Positions 34,117 through 45,900 of a stretch of 64,000 nucleotides of DNA are shown here, piece by piece. The notes beneath the pieces were generated by a model. That model was given only the letters and a program-made list of their open reading frames with translations. It was not told the DNA's origin and did not search any database. The translations under genes and the position numbers were made by a program. Location: positions 285,428-349,427 of the forward strand of contig CAUYUJ010015020.1 of NCBI GenBank assembly GCA_963575745.1, in the 5' to 3' direction. The number at the start of each line of letters is the position of its first letter. Positions within the stretch are counted from its first letter, which is position 1. Source of the stretch: Prorocentrum cordatum (Eukaryota; Sar; Dinophyceae; Prorocentrales; Prorocentraceae).

Positions 34117-34432
34117 TTATAGCTCTACAGATAGCCCTATAGCCCCATAGCCCTATAGCCCTATAGCCCTATAGCTCCATAGCCTCACAGCCCTATAGCC
34201 CCATAGCCCTGTAGCCCTATAGCCCAATCGCCCTATAGCCCTATAGCCCTGTAGCATTATAGCTCTATAGCCCTATAGCCTTATAGCTTTATAATGGACC
34301 TAAAGCCCTATAGCCCTATAGCCCTATAGCTCTACATGCCTATCGCCCGATAGCCCTCTAGCCTTATAGCCCTATAACTCTATGGTCCTATAGCCCTATA
34401 GCTTTATAGCCCCATAGTCCTAGAGCCCTAAA
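34117..34432 (+). repeat. (CCCTATAG)n octamer satellite
   Basis: About 38 units of CCCTATAG with single-base variants (CCCCATAG, GCTCTATA, CCTTATAG). Each unit contains the palindrome CTATAG. The array ends 100 bases before exon d. Confidence 0.95.
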
Positions 34433-34532
34433 AAAGATTATGATTGGGTTTTTCTCCGGTATCATGATGTGGAGAAGGAGTGGGGACGATCGTGATGGGT
34501 CGAGGCGGGGTGGGGGGTTGGCGTGGTGCCAG

Positions 34533-34601
34533 GCCAAGCGCGCCCTCAAGAGCGTCGTTCAGAAGTGCACGCACCTTCCGGCGCTGGAGCCCTTGCTTGA
34601 G
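34533..34601 (+). CDS. PF16: PF16/SPAG6 armadillo protein, exon d
   Basis: Exactly 23 codons, AKRALKSVVQKCTHLPALEP then LLE. It corresponds to the PF16/SPAG6 stretch KKAIKNILQKCTYLPALEPFL. The acceptor is GTGCCAG, so exon c joins as LQTK|AKRALK. It ends CTTGAG before a GC donor (GCTTGC). Phase 0 on both sides. Confidence 0.95.
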
Positions 34602-34634
34602 GCTTGCGCGAGGGGAGGGGGATGAGGGTCAGTA

Positions 34635-34641
34635 TAATGAT

Positions 34642-34676
<35 letters not shown>

Positions 34677-35429
34677 TGATGACGATGATGATGATGATGA
34701 TGACGATGATGATGATGATGATGATGATGATGTTGATGCTGATGCTGATGCTGATGCTGATGATGCCGCTGCTTGCTGCTCATGATGATGACGACGATGT
34801 CGGCGGTGATGCTGATGATGACGACGATGATGCTGATGATGATGATGATGATGATGAGGAGGAGCCTCGGATCGGTACATTTGAGCGGACAAGGTTGGAG
34901 GAATTGGAATGCTTCGATCATGGGGAATGTAAGGATGAGCAGGATCATCAGGATGAGTATAATGACGATGATGATGATGACGACGACGGCGGTGCTGATG
35001 TGATGATGATGATGATGCTGATGATGATGATGATGACGATGACGATGACGGTGCTGATGCTGATGATGCTGATCATGATACTTATTTTGATTATGATGAT
35101 GATAGTGCTGATGCTGAGGATGACGATGATGATGCTGATGCTGATGCCGATGACGATGACGATGATGATGATGCTGATGATACTGATGCTGATGATGATA
35201 CTGTCGGTGCTGGTGCTGTTGATGATGATGATGGTGATGATGATGCTGCTGCTGCTGATGCTTGTGCTGATGATGATGGTGCGGATTGTGATGATGCTGA
35301 TGTTGGTGCCGATCATGATGATGATGCTGATGATGATGATGATGCTGATGATGCTGCTGCTGATGATGATGCTGACGATGATGATGATGGTGATGATGCT
35401 GATAATGATGCTGCTGCTGCTGATGATGA

Positions 35430-35478
<49 letters not shown>

Positions 35479-35583
35479 TTGATGATGATGATGTTGATGT
35501 TGTTGTTGTTGATGATGATGATGATGCTTCTGATGATGATGGTACTGATGATGATGATAATGATGATGATGATGATGATGATA

Positions 35584-35674
<91 letters not shown>

Positions 35675-35740
35675 GGAGGAGGAGGAGGAGGAGGAGGAGG
35701 AGGAGGAGGAGGATGAGGATGAGGATGAGGATGATTAAGA
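34635..35740 (+). repeat. GAT-type triplet array
   Basis: Begins 33 bases after exon d. (GATGAC)n at the left, then GAT/GCT mixtures, near-pure GAT for 80 bases at 35592-35672, ending in (GAG)n and (GATGAG)n. One 90-base unique piece at 34856-34945 interrupts it. Confidence 0.97.
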
Positions 35741-36899
35741 CGATTATGCTGATGATAGTGAGGAGGCTCAGCTTTGTGAGCAGTTGCAAGGGACGATTCA
35801 TGCTTTCTTCGTCGAATGCACCCGGGCCCTCTCATACCACCGTGAGAACCGTTGGACCCTCTTAACACCTCCCGAAGCTTGCTTTCCCCTTCCCCTTCCT
35901 CCTCCTCTGCTTGCCAGCGCTGCACCATGTTAGTTTCGCGGAACAGTAACTTGTTTTCCTTCCGAACCGCAGCGGGTGGCGATGCTGAAAGTGTAATGCC
36001 ACCGCTGTGTCCGAGCAGACCCTGAAGGAACGGGTGCGAGTCGCCGGTGCAACCCTGATGCGGTCCAGGCATGGCGTGCTGATCATTTTCCTGCCCAGGC
36101 CGAGCCCAGGCCACCGACGCGATCCAGGTCGCCCTTGCGGTTGCTGATGGGGTCCTGAGTCCGCCTCCTGATCCCGCCTCCACCTCCAGCGCTCATAGGC
36201 CTCGGACGGGGGCGGGCTAGGCGTCTTTCGACGGCTGCGTCACAAGCTTTAAGGGTTTCCGAAAGTGGCAACCTGTGAGCGGTGTGAGTGCTTGCTTCCT
36301 TTTGCTCCCGAAAACCCAATGTCGTGGCCTCAAGGCGGAGTGTAAGTGGGAGGCACAACTGCGTTCCATCCGCGATGGGCACCTCAGGGTGGTCTCGGCT
36401 GCTTCGCGAGGTCAACATCCGAAGACAGGTGCCCAGCTGTAATTTCGTCCATGACGATTCTGTTGGGTTCAGCCGGTTGAGCCTCATCTTGTGGAAGGGT
36501 ATGTTTCTCAGTCTATCCCTCTCGCTTTCCCCATCCAGTGCGCTGTGCTAGCGTTCTTCGAGTGCACTGCTGCATGCTCGCCCCGACCCTCCTCCCGCCC
36601 TCCCTCCTCCCTCCTCTCTCTCCTCCCTCCCTCCCTCCTCGCTGAGCCGCTGTCCAGGTTCGAGGGGCCCTGGGAGTCACTACCAGGTAGTGGCGCGCTC
36701 CTCCTCGGGACGGCTGCTAGACGCGCAGCCTCGCCGCAGCCGCCGCCACAGCGCTGCGCCGACGGGGCAGCCGTGCCCACCCGGGCCGCGCGGCCGAGCC
36801 GGCCTGGCACCGACGTGCCCTCGCGACGCGCGCGCGAGCGCGGACGCTCGTGCGTCTCCCCGCGGCAGTCCGCTTGCTACGACGGCATCACAGCTTGAT
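35741..36899. other. no recognised gene
   Basis: Moderate composition up to 36500, then C/T-rich. A minus-strand frame (36487-36083) starts MRLNRLNPTESSWTKLQLGT and is open for 134 codons, but I know no family for it. Confidence 0.4.
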
Positions 36900-36959
36900 G
36901 CGCCCGCAGTCTCCATGGGGCAAAAGCGCGAGATCGAGCGCTTCAGGAGCAGGGGCTCC

Positions 36960-38445
36960 TGCAGGCGCCCCAGCCCCAGCTCAGCACCAGGGAGCACCGC
37001 GAGGAGATGGCAGCTGGTGCTGCTCCTGATGTGGCACGTACAACTGGCCGTCTGCGACCATGTGCTCCTGGTGCTTTCCATCACAGCGACCGCAGCCTGC
37101 CGCAGCCAAGCGGAAGGCACGGTCCAAGAGCAGGGAGAGTCATCAGCAGAGGCCGCAGCAGGAGACGGCCTCCCCAGCAGAGCAGCCTGCGAGCGTGAGT
37201 GGAAGTGCCAAGCCGGTTCGGGTGTGCATCCTACCAGCATTTGCGGAGACCGCGAAGCAGCACGCCAGCTGGGTGGACCTCCCTACCGACCCGCAGGAGT
37301 TGACCACTCATCGTTCGACCCTGAAAACTTCACTCAAGGCATATAGAACAGCAGATCATGTGCCAGAAAGCCTTGAGTGTGACGCGCCCGAGATTGGCCC
37401 CGTTTAAGCTTGAGTGCGAAATTGTTTTGTATCATGCGCATCTCGGCCCAACTCCCTCGGGAACGGACCAACAGCCAGGTGAAGTACTTGGACCGTGCTC
37501 GTTTGCGCCTGCAGACGGCGATAGACACAGAGCAGGAGGCGAAGGCGGCATTGGCTCAGGCCACCACCGCCAGAGCCGCCCTCGAGAAGGACGTGACGCA
37601 GTCCCGAGGAGCTGCCAGACACCTTCAAGACACTCCAGGCACAGGCGGAGGCGGAAGAGGCAAGACTGGCTGCCCAGAAGCGCTCGGTCCATTTCGGCGA
37701 CTCCGCGGAGGGCACGAGGATGGACACCGCCCCCTCTGCTCCAACGGTGGTCCCGTCACCATTCGCACCGCCCGGCACCTTCGGCCAGCAGATGGTGCAT
37801 CCGTCACCTTTCTCACCCTCACTTGTGGCGCCAGCGGCGGCCCCCGTGGCAGTGGCAGCGCCAACGCCGAAGCAGCAGAGCGTGACGCCGCTCGTCATCC
37901 AGCAGCTGCAGCAAAACCAGGTGGAATTGACGACTCAAATCACAGCGCTGTCAGCCGATTTCGCAGGCCTCCAGACGACACTACAGACCGTCGCGGCCGT
38001 GCTCAAGAGCGCACAGCCAGCTGGGGGCGAGGTAGAGATCGCAGCGGTCCCAACAGCAGCAGCAGCGGCGGCAGCAGCAGCAGTCAAGGGAGCCCACCCG
38101 AAGAAGGCTCAGCCTGGGATGCCCAGGGCCTTCGCGGATCCGTCATCCTCCGGACAGCAGGCCCTGGCATTTGCTGCGCAGACCGCGGAAGAGGCGGTGC
38201 GGAAGCCAGTGAGCGAAGGAGAAGATGGCCTGCCGCAGATCACGCAGGAGGAGCGCCTGGCCGCAATCTCCATGGGAGTGCTTGCGCCGACGCAGCCAGC
38301 GGCAACCACCGACGGCGGCGTGAAGCAGGAGACAGGCGAGGAGGCCGACGGCGCCCCCGCGCACACGTTGGTCACGCCGCCATGCGAGAACAACGAGGAC
38401 ATCGGCAGCCAGCCAGTTTTTCACAAGCCGAGGGAGCAACAGTGA
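36960..38445 (+). pseudogene. LINE ORF1-like coiled-coil protein
   Basis: The motif QVKYLDRARLRLQTAIDTEQ begins a heptad-rich helix near 37462. After one frameshift near 37620 the helix continues as TFKTLQAQAEAEEARLAAQK. The 37720-38445 frame then gives a second helix (QQLQQNQVELTTQITALSAD) and an Ala/Pro-rich acidic tail. I know the VKYLDRAR-type coiled coil from ORF1 of dinoflagellate LINEs. Presumed RNA-binding particle protein. Confidence 0.55.
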
Positions 38446-38634
38446 TGTACCAGCCCGAGTTGCTCAACATCGATGGCATGCAAGACATTGCCCCTTCGGG
38501 ATGTGCTACACCAGAAGAGCCCTGGGGGGAAAACACATGCCTTCGTCAGGGGTTGCGCTTGTTCTCCCCTCCCCAGCTCTCGCGTCCTGCATGCTCTTCG
38601 GAGGCAGCGGGGGGTGTAGCTAGCGCGAGACTTA

Positions 38635-39540
38635 ATGCCTCCGTCGCAATACTTCCACTCCTCCACTCTCAAGGCCCTCCATGGACTCGTCGCCCTCGAG
38701 GAGCTAGGTGCTTGGAAGGCTGCGCATATTTGTGCTGATGGGTCAGGTGGTGGCGGTCCGTTTCCTGCTGGGGCCCCAGTTCCTGCTGATGTTCCTCGCT
38801 CAGGGCCCCCAAGCAGGGCCTTCGTGGTCATCATCACGCAGGCCCTGTTTGGCTATGCCGCGCAGTGCTTCGACCCGGGGGATATCTCCAAATGCTGGGT
38901 TTCGTTTCTGGCAGAGATGAATGCTCCTCAATGGGCCATGGCTTGGGCACTCCAATCTGGGCTTCTGGGCTCCCTTGAGGTCACGCTTGCCGGGGGCAGC
39001 CAGGGCGCTCTGGATTTCATGAGCAACAGGGCCATTTACGGGCCTCTGGAGGATCGTCGTCGGGTTCTCAGTGGGCTATCGTCGGAATGCGTAGTTCAGG
39101 CGAAATCCTTCGGACGCGCAGCGATGCCATGGAATGAATCTGCGGACGCCCTGTGCAGATTGGCGTCGATCAGGACCGATGCCAGCGGCGTAGCTCTGCC
39201 AGATAACTGGCAGCATGCTGCATGCGCGGACACATGCAGCCTCGCCTGGGCCTGGTTGGAGCAGGTGCCTGACCGCGACAATAGCTTTCGCGCTCAATGC
39301 CCGCCGGCGCCAGGTATTATGATGCCACAGTCGCGGCCTGCCGCTTTCGGACTTGCCGAATTACAGCCGCTGGAAGTACGGCGCCAGACGGGACCAAGTG
39401 GGACTGAGTACTGCTCAACGAGGGATGCAGCCACTCGGTCTCTCCGCATGGTTTCGGCCAACGCGCTGACCTTCGATCCTCGGCCCGTCCGCGGCCGCGA
39501 TGTTCAAGAAGGGGTCGATTTTCCTGGCTGGCACCTGTGA
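38635..39540 (+). pseudogene. LINE RNase H domain and start of endonuclease
   Basis: 301 codons from ATG 38635. RNase H motifs: ICADGSGGGG (first Asp), a middle helix, and AMPWNESADALCRLAS (N-E-A-D-A type end). After that the frame reads SLRMVSANALTFDPRPVRG, the typical first strand of the APE endonuclease. The RNase H therefore lies upstream of the endonuclease. The expected middle catalytic residue is not clear. Confidence 0.6.
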
Positions 39541-39960
39541 AGCTCGGTATCCAAGGGACGGCCTCGCGAATGTCGGGAACATCCATGTTTTGCATGCGGG
39601 GGCGGATGCACCTCGTTGGTTCGGCTGTTCTCTTTGGACCAATCTTCGCACTGCATGCGCTGTGGACAGAGACTCATGGCAATTCGATGCAGGGTCTTGC
39701 GTGCCAGCCCTCGTTTGCAGATCGTCGCGATCCGCGCGGTGTCTCTCCGGCGCAGCGTTGCGGTAGGGCACGGCCCGCGCGTGTGTGTGAAGACCGCTCG
39801 TATCGCCTTTCTGTCCATGTATCCTGCTATCCAGGCATTGGACATCTTGCGCGTCCCTGTGCACGCGGGCGCATGGACAAAAGAGGCTCCTCATTTCTCC
39901 CTGTCGTTCTCTACCCGCGGACCGCGCGGTGGGCTCGACTTATTGGTCGTTGACCTCCGT
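39541..39960 (+). pseudogene. LINE endonuclease, N-terminal part, frameshifted
   Basis: NIHVLHAGADAPRWFGCSLW (39580-39640) and, in another frame, CRVLRASPRLQIVAIRAVSL followed by VGHGPR (39690-39780) fit the central part of dinoflagellate LINE endonucleases (FGCELW, RVL-ASPRLL-V). The catalytic Glu of the QE(C/T)R motif is not visible. Confidence 0.5.
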
Positions 39961-40699
39961 TCGCAGGTTGTCGGCTTCTTCCATGGCGCTTTCCGTTGCG
40001 ACTCCCCGCGCCGCGTTGAAGTCTCGCGCGTGGCGGCGGACCCCGCGGGGGCCAGTGCCTCTATGCGCGGCGGTTCTTCGATGGTGCGCGGGCGTCGCGA
40101 CGACGCGGAAAAGGCCGCGGGGCAGGAGGCGATGCCGCAACCCCCCCTACCAGGAGAGGGCAGCGCCAATGCGCGCCTCGAAGCCGCGCTTCGACGCGCG
40201 CGGAAGGTCGACGTGGACCCTTTCCAGTCTTCCGAGCCGGCGCAATCCTGGGCCCAGCATTCGGTATTTTCAGTCGCTTGGAGCCAGCGTTAGTACAGAG
40301 CCTTCGCCGGCGGGAGCGCCCGCGCATTCTCTTCCAACCTTCGCCGTTGGGAACGCCCGCGGTGGCGCGAATGAAGCGTCTCTTCCGAGCGCTTCCGCGC
40401 GACGCCGAAGCTGGGGCACCAGAGGTCTTTCGAGCCCCGCTTCGGTCCCCGTGTCTGAACTCGCGCGAGCCATCGAGAATCGCAGCGGAACGACCTCGCA
40501 GCGAAGTGTCCCCGATTTGCATGATCTCCAGTCTCACCATAGGGGCGCCAGCCGCAGCCCCTCGCAGAGGCGCTCGCGACAGTGTTCCCCGCGGCGCGAC
40601 ATGCCGCCACATGCAAGGCCCTGCGCCAACGAATTGGCGGTGCTCAGAGACCTGGCTGAAACTTACACGACCCAACAGCTGTCGGGTCTTGCTGCCGCA

Positions 40700-41620
40700 G
40701 TCGCCGATCATGCGACATAGACAGCAAATTTTAGTCAAGAGATCCAGCGTGCTCTTGCCCTGGTCGACGCTCGGATCGCCGAGGATCGATCGATCCTTCA
40801 TCAGGTCCAATATCAAGTCGAGCGTGTGGAGTCGCGCCGAGGTGCCGACGCCATTGCCGTCCAGACGCTGCCCGACTACTTCCTCGCCGTGGAGGCGCAG
40901 CTCGTGAGCGTCAGGGATGCGGGCGCTGCTCCTGTCGGGGCCCTGCGCGACGAGATCCTGACATTACGGCCGGTTGCAGCCATTGGGGCCCGCGGGGCTG
41001 CGGATCAACAGCTCCGCGATGATCTCATTGCGCTTCGTGATCACGTTGATGCGACCACTGCCAACCTCCACTCCGAGAGTGCCACAACCACGTCCGAGTT
41101 GCACTGCAAGCTGTCGTCTTGATGCATCAGAGGGACGCGTGCCAGCGATTGAGAACCAAGTCTCAACGGTCGAGCAGCAGTTGCCTGACTTGCAGGCTGC
41201 GCTGGCTGAGTTGCATGCTGCGCGGGCCCGGGCTGCGCAGCTGGGCGCCCCGACTTCGGTCTGGGATTTCGCCCCCCTCGCTGCCGAGATGGCCGAGGTA
41301 AAGGAGGCGGCGCACCACTTGCAGTTGCGACTCGCCCAGGTCCCCCCGCGAAGGAGACGCTGACAAAAGGCGCGGGCGGAGGAAGTCGTCGCCCGTTTGG
41401 AGTTAGAGCGCGAAGCAAACAACCGACAATTCCAGGACCTATTAGAGCATCGGCTGGACTGGTACTCCCAGCGAGCTTGTGGCACGGATGGCGAGGTACG
41501 TGGTCTGCGACAGGGCGTCGGGCAGTTGCAGGGCGATCCCGCGACCGCCGAAGCTACCATGAAGGCGTGGCGCCACCAGGCTCAATGTTCTTCAACAGTG
41601 GTGGCAGTCCACAGGAGATA
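40700..41620 (+). pseudogene. second coiled-coil region, frameshifted
   Basis: Heptad-rich pieces in three frames: EIQRALALVDARIAEDRSIL (about 40740), QVSTVEQQLPDLQAALAELH (about 41160) and EEVVARLELEREANNRQFQD (about 41380). It looks like one long coiled coil broken by indels. It may be the ORF1 of a second element inserted into the first. Confidence 0.45.
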
Positions 41621-41639
41621 GGCTTTGCCAGGTCCTCGA

Positions 41640-42260
41640 CCCCCAGATGCCAGAGTTCCATTTTTTGGGCGCCAGTGGCGCCTCGGGGTCGTTGCAGTAC
41701 TCTTGCATCGGGGGCGTCCAAGCGGACGTCGAGAATGTCCTGGGCTCTTTGTTGCATCGCATGTTGCTGGAGCGTGGTTTATGGGCCCCCGCTGCCTCGG
41801 TTGCCTCTGCACGGTCCAATGGTGCCGCGCGGTTTTCTCCGAAGTTTCGAGAATCTCGCAAGGGCGAGCGCCTTGACTACGTGGTGTGCTCTCTAGTTGC
41901 AGCAATCAGCGGCCAGCATCGCCGAGCACAAGGCGGTCCCGATTACGTTCGGCTTCCCATGCAGTCGGCCACTCAGGCTGTGCGCGCGAACCCTCGTATT
42001 TCCTGCGACGAAGCTCCCTTCGACGATCCATAGGCGCGCCAAGTTTTTGACTTTGCTTCGTGACGCACCTATGCCCGATTTTGCTATGCATCCTGCTGAT
42101 CATTGTCAGCTCGCGCCGGTCTTCCTTCGGCAAGCTATCGCTACCGCGTTTCCCCCGAGGGTTACCAGTAAAGGAAGGAAGCCTAGGCAGTCTTGGGTAT
42201 CTCCCACGGCCCTCGACCACGTGGACGTGCGGTCCAGCATCCTTCGGCGTGTTCGGGGCG
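41640..42260 (+). pseudogene. LINE endonuclease end and linker
   Basis: VENVLGSLLHRMLLERGLWA (41728-41787) and RKGERLDYVVCSL (41857-41895) match the end of an APE endonuclease, where G-RLDYV carries the penultimate conserved Asp. The linker AFPPRVTSKGRKPRQSWVSP (42147-42206) precedes RT in this family. Two frames are used. Confidence 0.55.
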
Positions 42261-42746
42261 CCCCTCGTTTTTGGCGTGGGGCTTATCTTGTTGCGGTATT
42301 CTGGATTTGGGTTGTTCCTGTTGGGGGCATCTGGTATTGCGTTCAAGGATTGGAGATGCGCGTCTCGGGCTCTGGATTCGTGGTCTCAGACTTGAAGGGC
42401 GTGGTTGGCCGCTGCTACTTCAGATGCCACTACGGGGCTCTCTTGGGTCCGCAAGTTAAGCTCCACCCTGCAGGGCTTCCCAGGCTCGCGATGCCCAGGT
42501 CGTTCTGGGAAACCTTCTCTGGAACTTCCTGGGAGCGGGCTCTGTCGTTTCGAGCTCTTGGGGTTCATCGACAGTATCTCAGAAGGGGAGCTGCCAGGAC
42601 ATCGTTGCCCTGTTGGCCACCGGGGCTATGGTTCTCCAGGTTCTGAGATACAAGCGCCTTCGCCTCTCTACCAACATAGTGAACGTGCAGCTTCGACACG
42701 ACGCAGGGGCTCATGGCCAGCAGGTCGCGAAAGAAATCGCTAGTGA

Positions 42747-43430
42747 GTGGCCCAGGCGCGCTTATCTGCAGGCTTCCGTCGTCTACGCGCGATAAGAGCT
42801 GGGTCCAAGAAAAAGATTATGCAACGCGTGCTTACTATTTTCTTCGGCTTCGACGGCAAGCCCATTGAGTCCGAGGCCCAGGCCGCAGATGTGTGGGCGC
42901 TTCACTCCGCAGGTATCGAAGCTGGCCTTGTCATCCCCTTCCAGGATTTCGAGCGGCTTGAATCCTATATCCAAACATTGCCCCAGGCCTTCTTGGACAG
43001 GGCCCCGTTCGATCCAGAAGACTTGTGCACGCTTGCTCAGGTTGCGTGTTGCCTCAAACGAGCACGCCCGTCGGCTTCAGGCCCCGATGGGTTCGCCGGC
43101 AACGTGGTTCGCAAGCTTGCCCTGGATATCGCTCCCATCCTGCACCTTCTCTTTCTCAAAGCTCAACTTAGAGTGGAAGAGCCTCTGCAATGGAACGGGG
43201 GTTACTATTGGCCCCTTTTCAAAAAGGGCTGTCCGTCATCGAGGATGAACTACAGATCGATTCTGGGGTCTTCGCAACTTGGCCAGCGGTTCCGCAATCT
43301 CGTTCTCTTCGACCTCGCCCCTCGTCTTCCTCCAGTCGCTGGTCCCCCGCAGTGCGGCGGTTTCGCCCGCGGAGGCGCGAACTTTGCCGCCGTGGAGCTT
43401 CGTCTTTTTCCCTACCGAGGCTCTGCCTAA
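42747..43430 (+). pseudogene. LINE reverse transcriptase, N-terminal half
   Basis: Frame open from before 42747 (no ATG needed). KRARPSASGPDGFAGNVVRK is the RT-0/1 region, EEPLQWNGGYYWPLFKKG and SSRMNYRSILGSSQLGQRFR are fingers and palm entry, and PPQCGGFARGGANFAAVELR is the region before the first catalytic Asp. The frame stops at 43430 after diverging near 43408. Confidence 0.75.
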
Positions 43431-43821
43431 AAGGGTTCTTACTGTGTAGCTTAAAGGGGCCTGGCAGTGGACAGCGCCCCGGGCGGTCCCCCCAGTCCCC
43501 TGGGAGCCAAGCGAAAGCAACAGCAAAGGTAAAAGCAAACGCGCGGTTCCCCCAGTTGCGCTCCCTGGGTGCCAAGCAACAGCAAAAGCAAAGGCCAAAG
43601 TTAAGGCACAAGCGAAGGCAAAGCAAACACATAGCATAGCATAGCATAGCATAGCATAGCGCAGCATAGCATAGCGCAGCATAGCATAGCATAGCATAGC
43701 CTAGCCTAGCCCAGCATAGCATAGCGCATCATAGCATAGCATAGCATTGTATATCAGAGCTCCTACTAATGTTGCTTTCCTAGAGGCTCCAACTCCTAGG
43801 TAGGGTCGCACTGGGATAATT
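43409..43821 (+). repeat. ~410-bp insertion splitting the RT, with AGCAT pentamer array
   Basis: RT coding is lost near 43408 and resumes near 43822. Between them lie a duplicated piece (CCCCAGT-CCCTGGG-GCCAAGC with GCAACAGCAAA, about 43480 and 43545), AAGCAAAGG-rich DNA, and about 24 units of AGCAT/AGCGC at 43629-43746. Confidence 0.75.
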
Positions 43822-44517
43822 CAGCAGCTGGGCGTAGCCGCTGGCCAGTCGGCCTTGTTTTTGCCCGCGGACGCAGTCCAGACAGTTTACAGAGCAGTCA
43901 GAGAGCTTACCATCGAGACAGGTGCGTCGGACGAGGCTGTCGCCTACGCCCCCCGCCAATCTGGGCTGCCCCCCGAGGTAGTGGACGAGCTGGCTCAATG
44001 CATCCAGCAGCGCGGCCCCTTCATGCAAGCTCCCGAGTTCCCCCCGATGTTCCGCGCCCAAGTCGCCGACTCGTGCCAGTCCAACTGGTTCATTGTGCCT
44101 GGAGGCTCCTGCGTGGCTTTTCCCCAATTGGGCTCCGGGCCAGGCCGGCAGTTAGGGGGCCTGATCTACAACATTGTGATGTCCATGGTCATTCGTGAAG
44201 CTCAGACCGCACAAGTGGAGCTCGGAGTGGACCTTCGAGTGCCATGGGCTAGCGGCTGGTCTATCAATGAGCACATCAGTGCAGCTGTGATCTCAGCATA
44301 TACTACTCATACAATGGGCATGGCCTTCTTTGACGATGCTATGTTCATGTTTTTGGGCAAGCCAGATACCCTGCTCAGGCTAGTGCCGCTTGCTGCGCCC
44401 ATCATGTTCGACGCCTTCGGCTCCAGGGGCATCCGGTTGCGCGCTGCCAAGGGTAAACCGACTGTCATGGTCCAGTTCAGGGGGCAGGGTTCAGACGTAG
44501 CCAAACGTGCGCTCTGA
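43804..44517 (+). pseudogene. LINE reverse transcriptase palm with FxDD box
   Basis: Open after a TAG at 43801. QSALFLPADAVQTVYRAVRE would hold the first catalytic Asp (SALFVD-type; here PAD). SGLPPEVVDELAQCIQQ follows. The active-site box is MAFFDDAMF with Asp codons 44332-44337. KPTVMVQFRGQGSDVAKRAL is the palm end. The FxDD box is intact but the element is broken elsewhere. Confidence 0.75.
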
Positions 44518-45900
44518 CGCAGCTGGTCTGGGTCCATCCAATTTGTCTCGAGGCTGTATGGGCCCTCCTGTCTGTGCGCTGTCAGGCAGTGCACTCATCT
44601 CGGTGCCGTGCTAGATGAAGCCGGACCCCTGGGAGCAGAGTTCGCGCATCGGAGGCGTGCTGCGACAGCAGAGTGGCGTGGATTGAGAGGTATCGTCCGG
44701 GGCGAGCACCTCGAGCGTCGTATCGGATTCATCTTGGTCGACTCTCATGTATTCACGTCGGTTGTACAGTCGGGGCCCTGAAGAAGGAACCCTTTTCGTT
44801 GGGGAGGGGCTCCGCGTTCCTTAAGTGTTTCACAGCTTGTCTCAGGGTTTTCTTATGTTTTCGATCGTAAATCGAAGTCTAACTTATGGAGAAAAGGGGC
44901 CTCGTTCCTCATTTGGGGTTATTTAGGTCAGCGCCCCGACTGCATTCACGTCGGTTGTACCAGGCAGGCGCATGGCCATAACTCTCTTCAGCTCAAGCCG
45001 CGCAGCTCGGCGACGACCTAGTCCGAATGTTGCCTCGAGCAGCAGTCCGCAGCCCGAGAGTGGGCGCCGCTTCACTCGCGTCTGCCCAGATCCTGGCGAT
45101 GGTGGAGCGCCCGCATGTGAGCGCTGGTCCCAAGGGTCCACGGGCTGCGGCTGCCTGGCAGAGTTCCGCATTCGCGGGCCCGATCGCCTGCTGGCACTCA
45201 TCGGGCACTGTGCGCTTCGCGGCCAGGTCTCGTGGGCGCACCAGGTGTTGGACGACGTAGACTGGCTTCGTCGCCGCCGCCCCATCTTCAAGGACCTCCC
45301 TGAGGCCCGGGAGGATCTCCAGGCGTGGGGGCAGCCTGTTCTCGTGCTTGCCCCCCGGTGGAAGGCTGTTCTCAAAGGAGCTCTTCAGGCCCATGGGGCC
45401 CCATTCTACCAGGAACGCCTTGGCGCGCGTGGCCGAGATCGAAGCCTTCCAGGTGATGCAAGATTCTGGCGCCCCAAAGCCCGTCGCGGATCCCCAGCAT
45501 CCCCTCCGAGCCCTTCCCCAGGAGGCCCTGCCCACCTATCAGCGTGGGTGGTGTAGTCCGCAGTTTGGAGAAATCGAGGCTCTCAAACAGCGTGTTGCTA
45601 GGGGGCGCTGGACCTTCGCGCGAAGTGTCAGGAGCCAGTTGGGTAATGCTTCCAAGTGCGTGCGCTGTCTTGCCGCGTTCGCTGTCCGTAAGCCTCTCGT
45701 TGAACATCTTGCTTTCTCGTCTCCAAAGTGCGCTCTCGTGCTGTTGACGTCACCGCCGACGTGCTCAGTGGATAAGCGACGGCAGTTGAATGAAGAAGCA
45801 GATGCCGCTGCAGAGCGGCAACTTTCAGCAGGTCTTGGTCGACGGCGTCCTGCTGCGCCGGCGCGGCAAGATCGGCCCCGGGCCCTTGCTCTGAGTAGGT
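44518..45900 (+). pseudogene. LINE RT thumb and C-terminal zinc finger, frameshifted
   Basis: RT thumb words (HLGAVLDEAGPLGAEFAHRR, then AATAEWRGLRGIVRG) lie at about 44590-44700 and DSHVFTSVVQSG near 44740. ALIGHCALRGQVSWAHQVLD lies near 45195. In the next frame KCVRCLAAFAVRKPLVEHLA then FSSPKC (45655-45732) has C-x2-C-H-C spacing of a zinc finger, common at the end of such ORF2 proteins. Confidence 0.6.

Larger units (their letters stand above)
36900..45900 (+). mobile_element. decayed LINE (non-LTR retrotransposon), possibly composite
   Basis: In order on the + strand: coiled-coil ORF1 remnant, RNase H, start of an APE-type endonuclease, a 1.6-kb stretch with another coiled coil, end of endonuclease, linker, reverse transcriptase in two pieces, thumb, and a C2HC-type zinc finger. 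Frames change many times. The 39960-41620 stretch either is an insertion or marks the join of two elements. Confidence 0.7.

Noticed and set aside
34117-34432. CCCTATAG array as an interstitial telomere
   Set aside because: The usual dinoflagellate or plant-type telomere unit is CCCTAAA (7 bases). This unit is 8 bases with TATAG and does not convert by a simple change across all copies.
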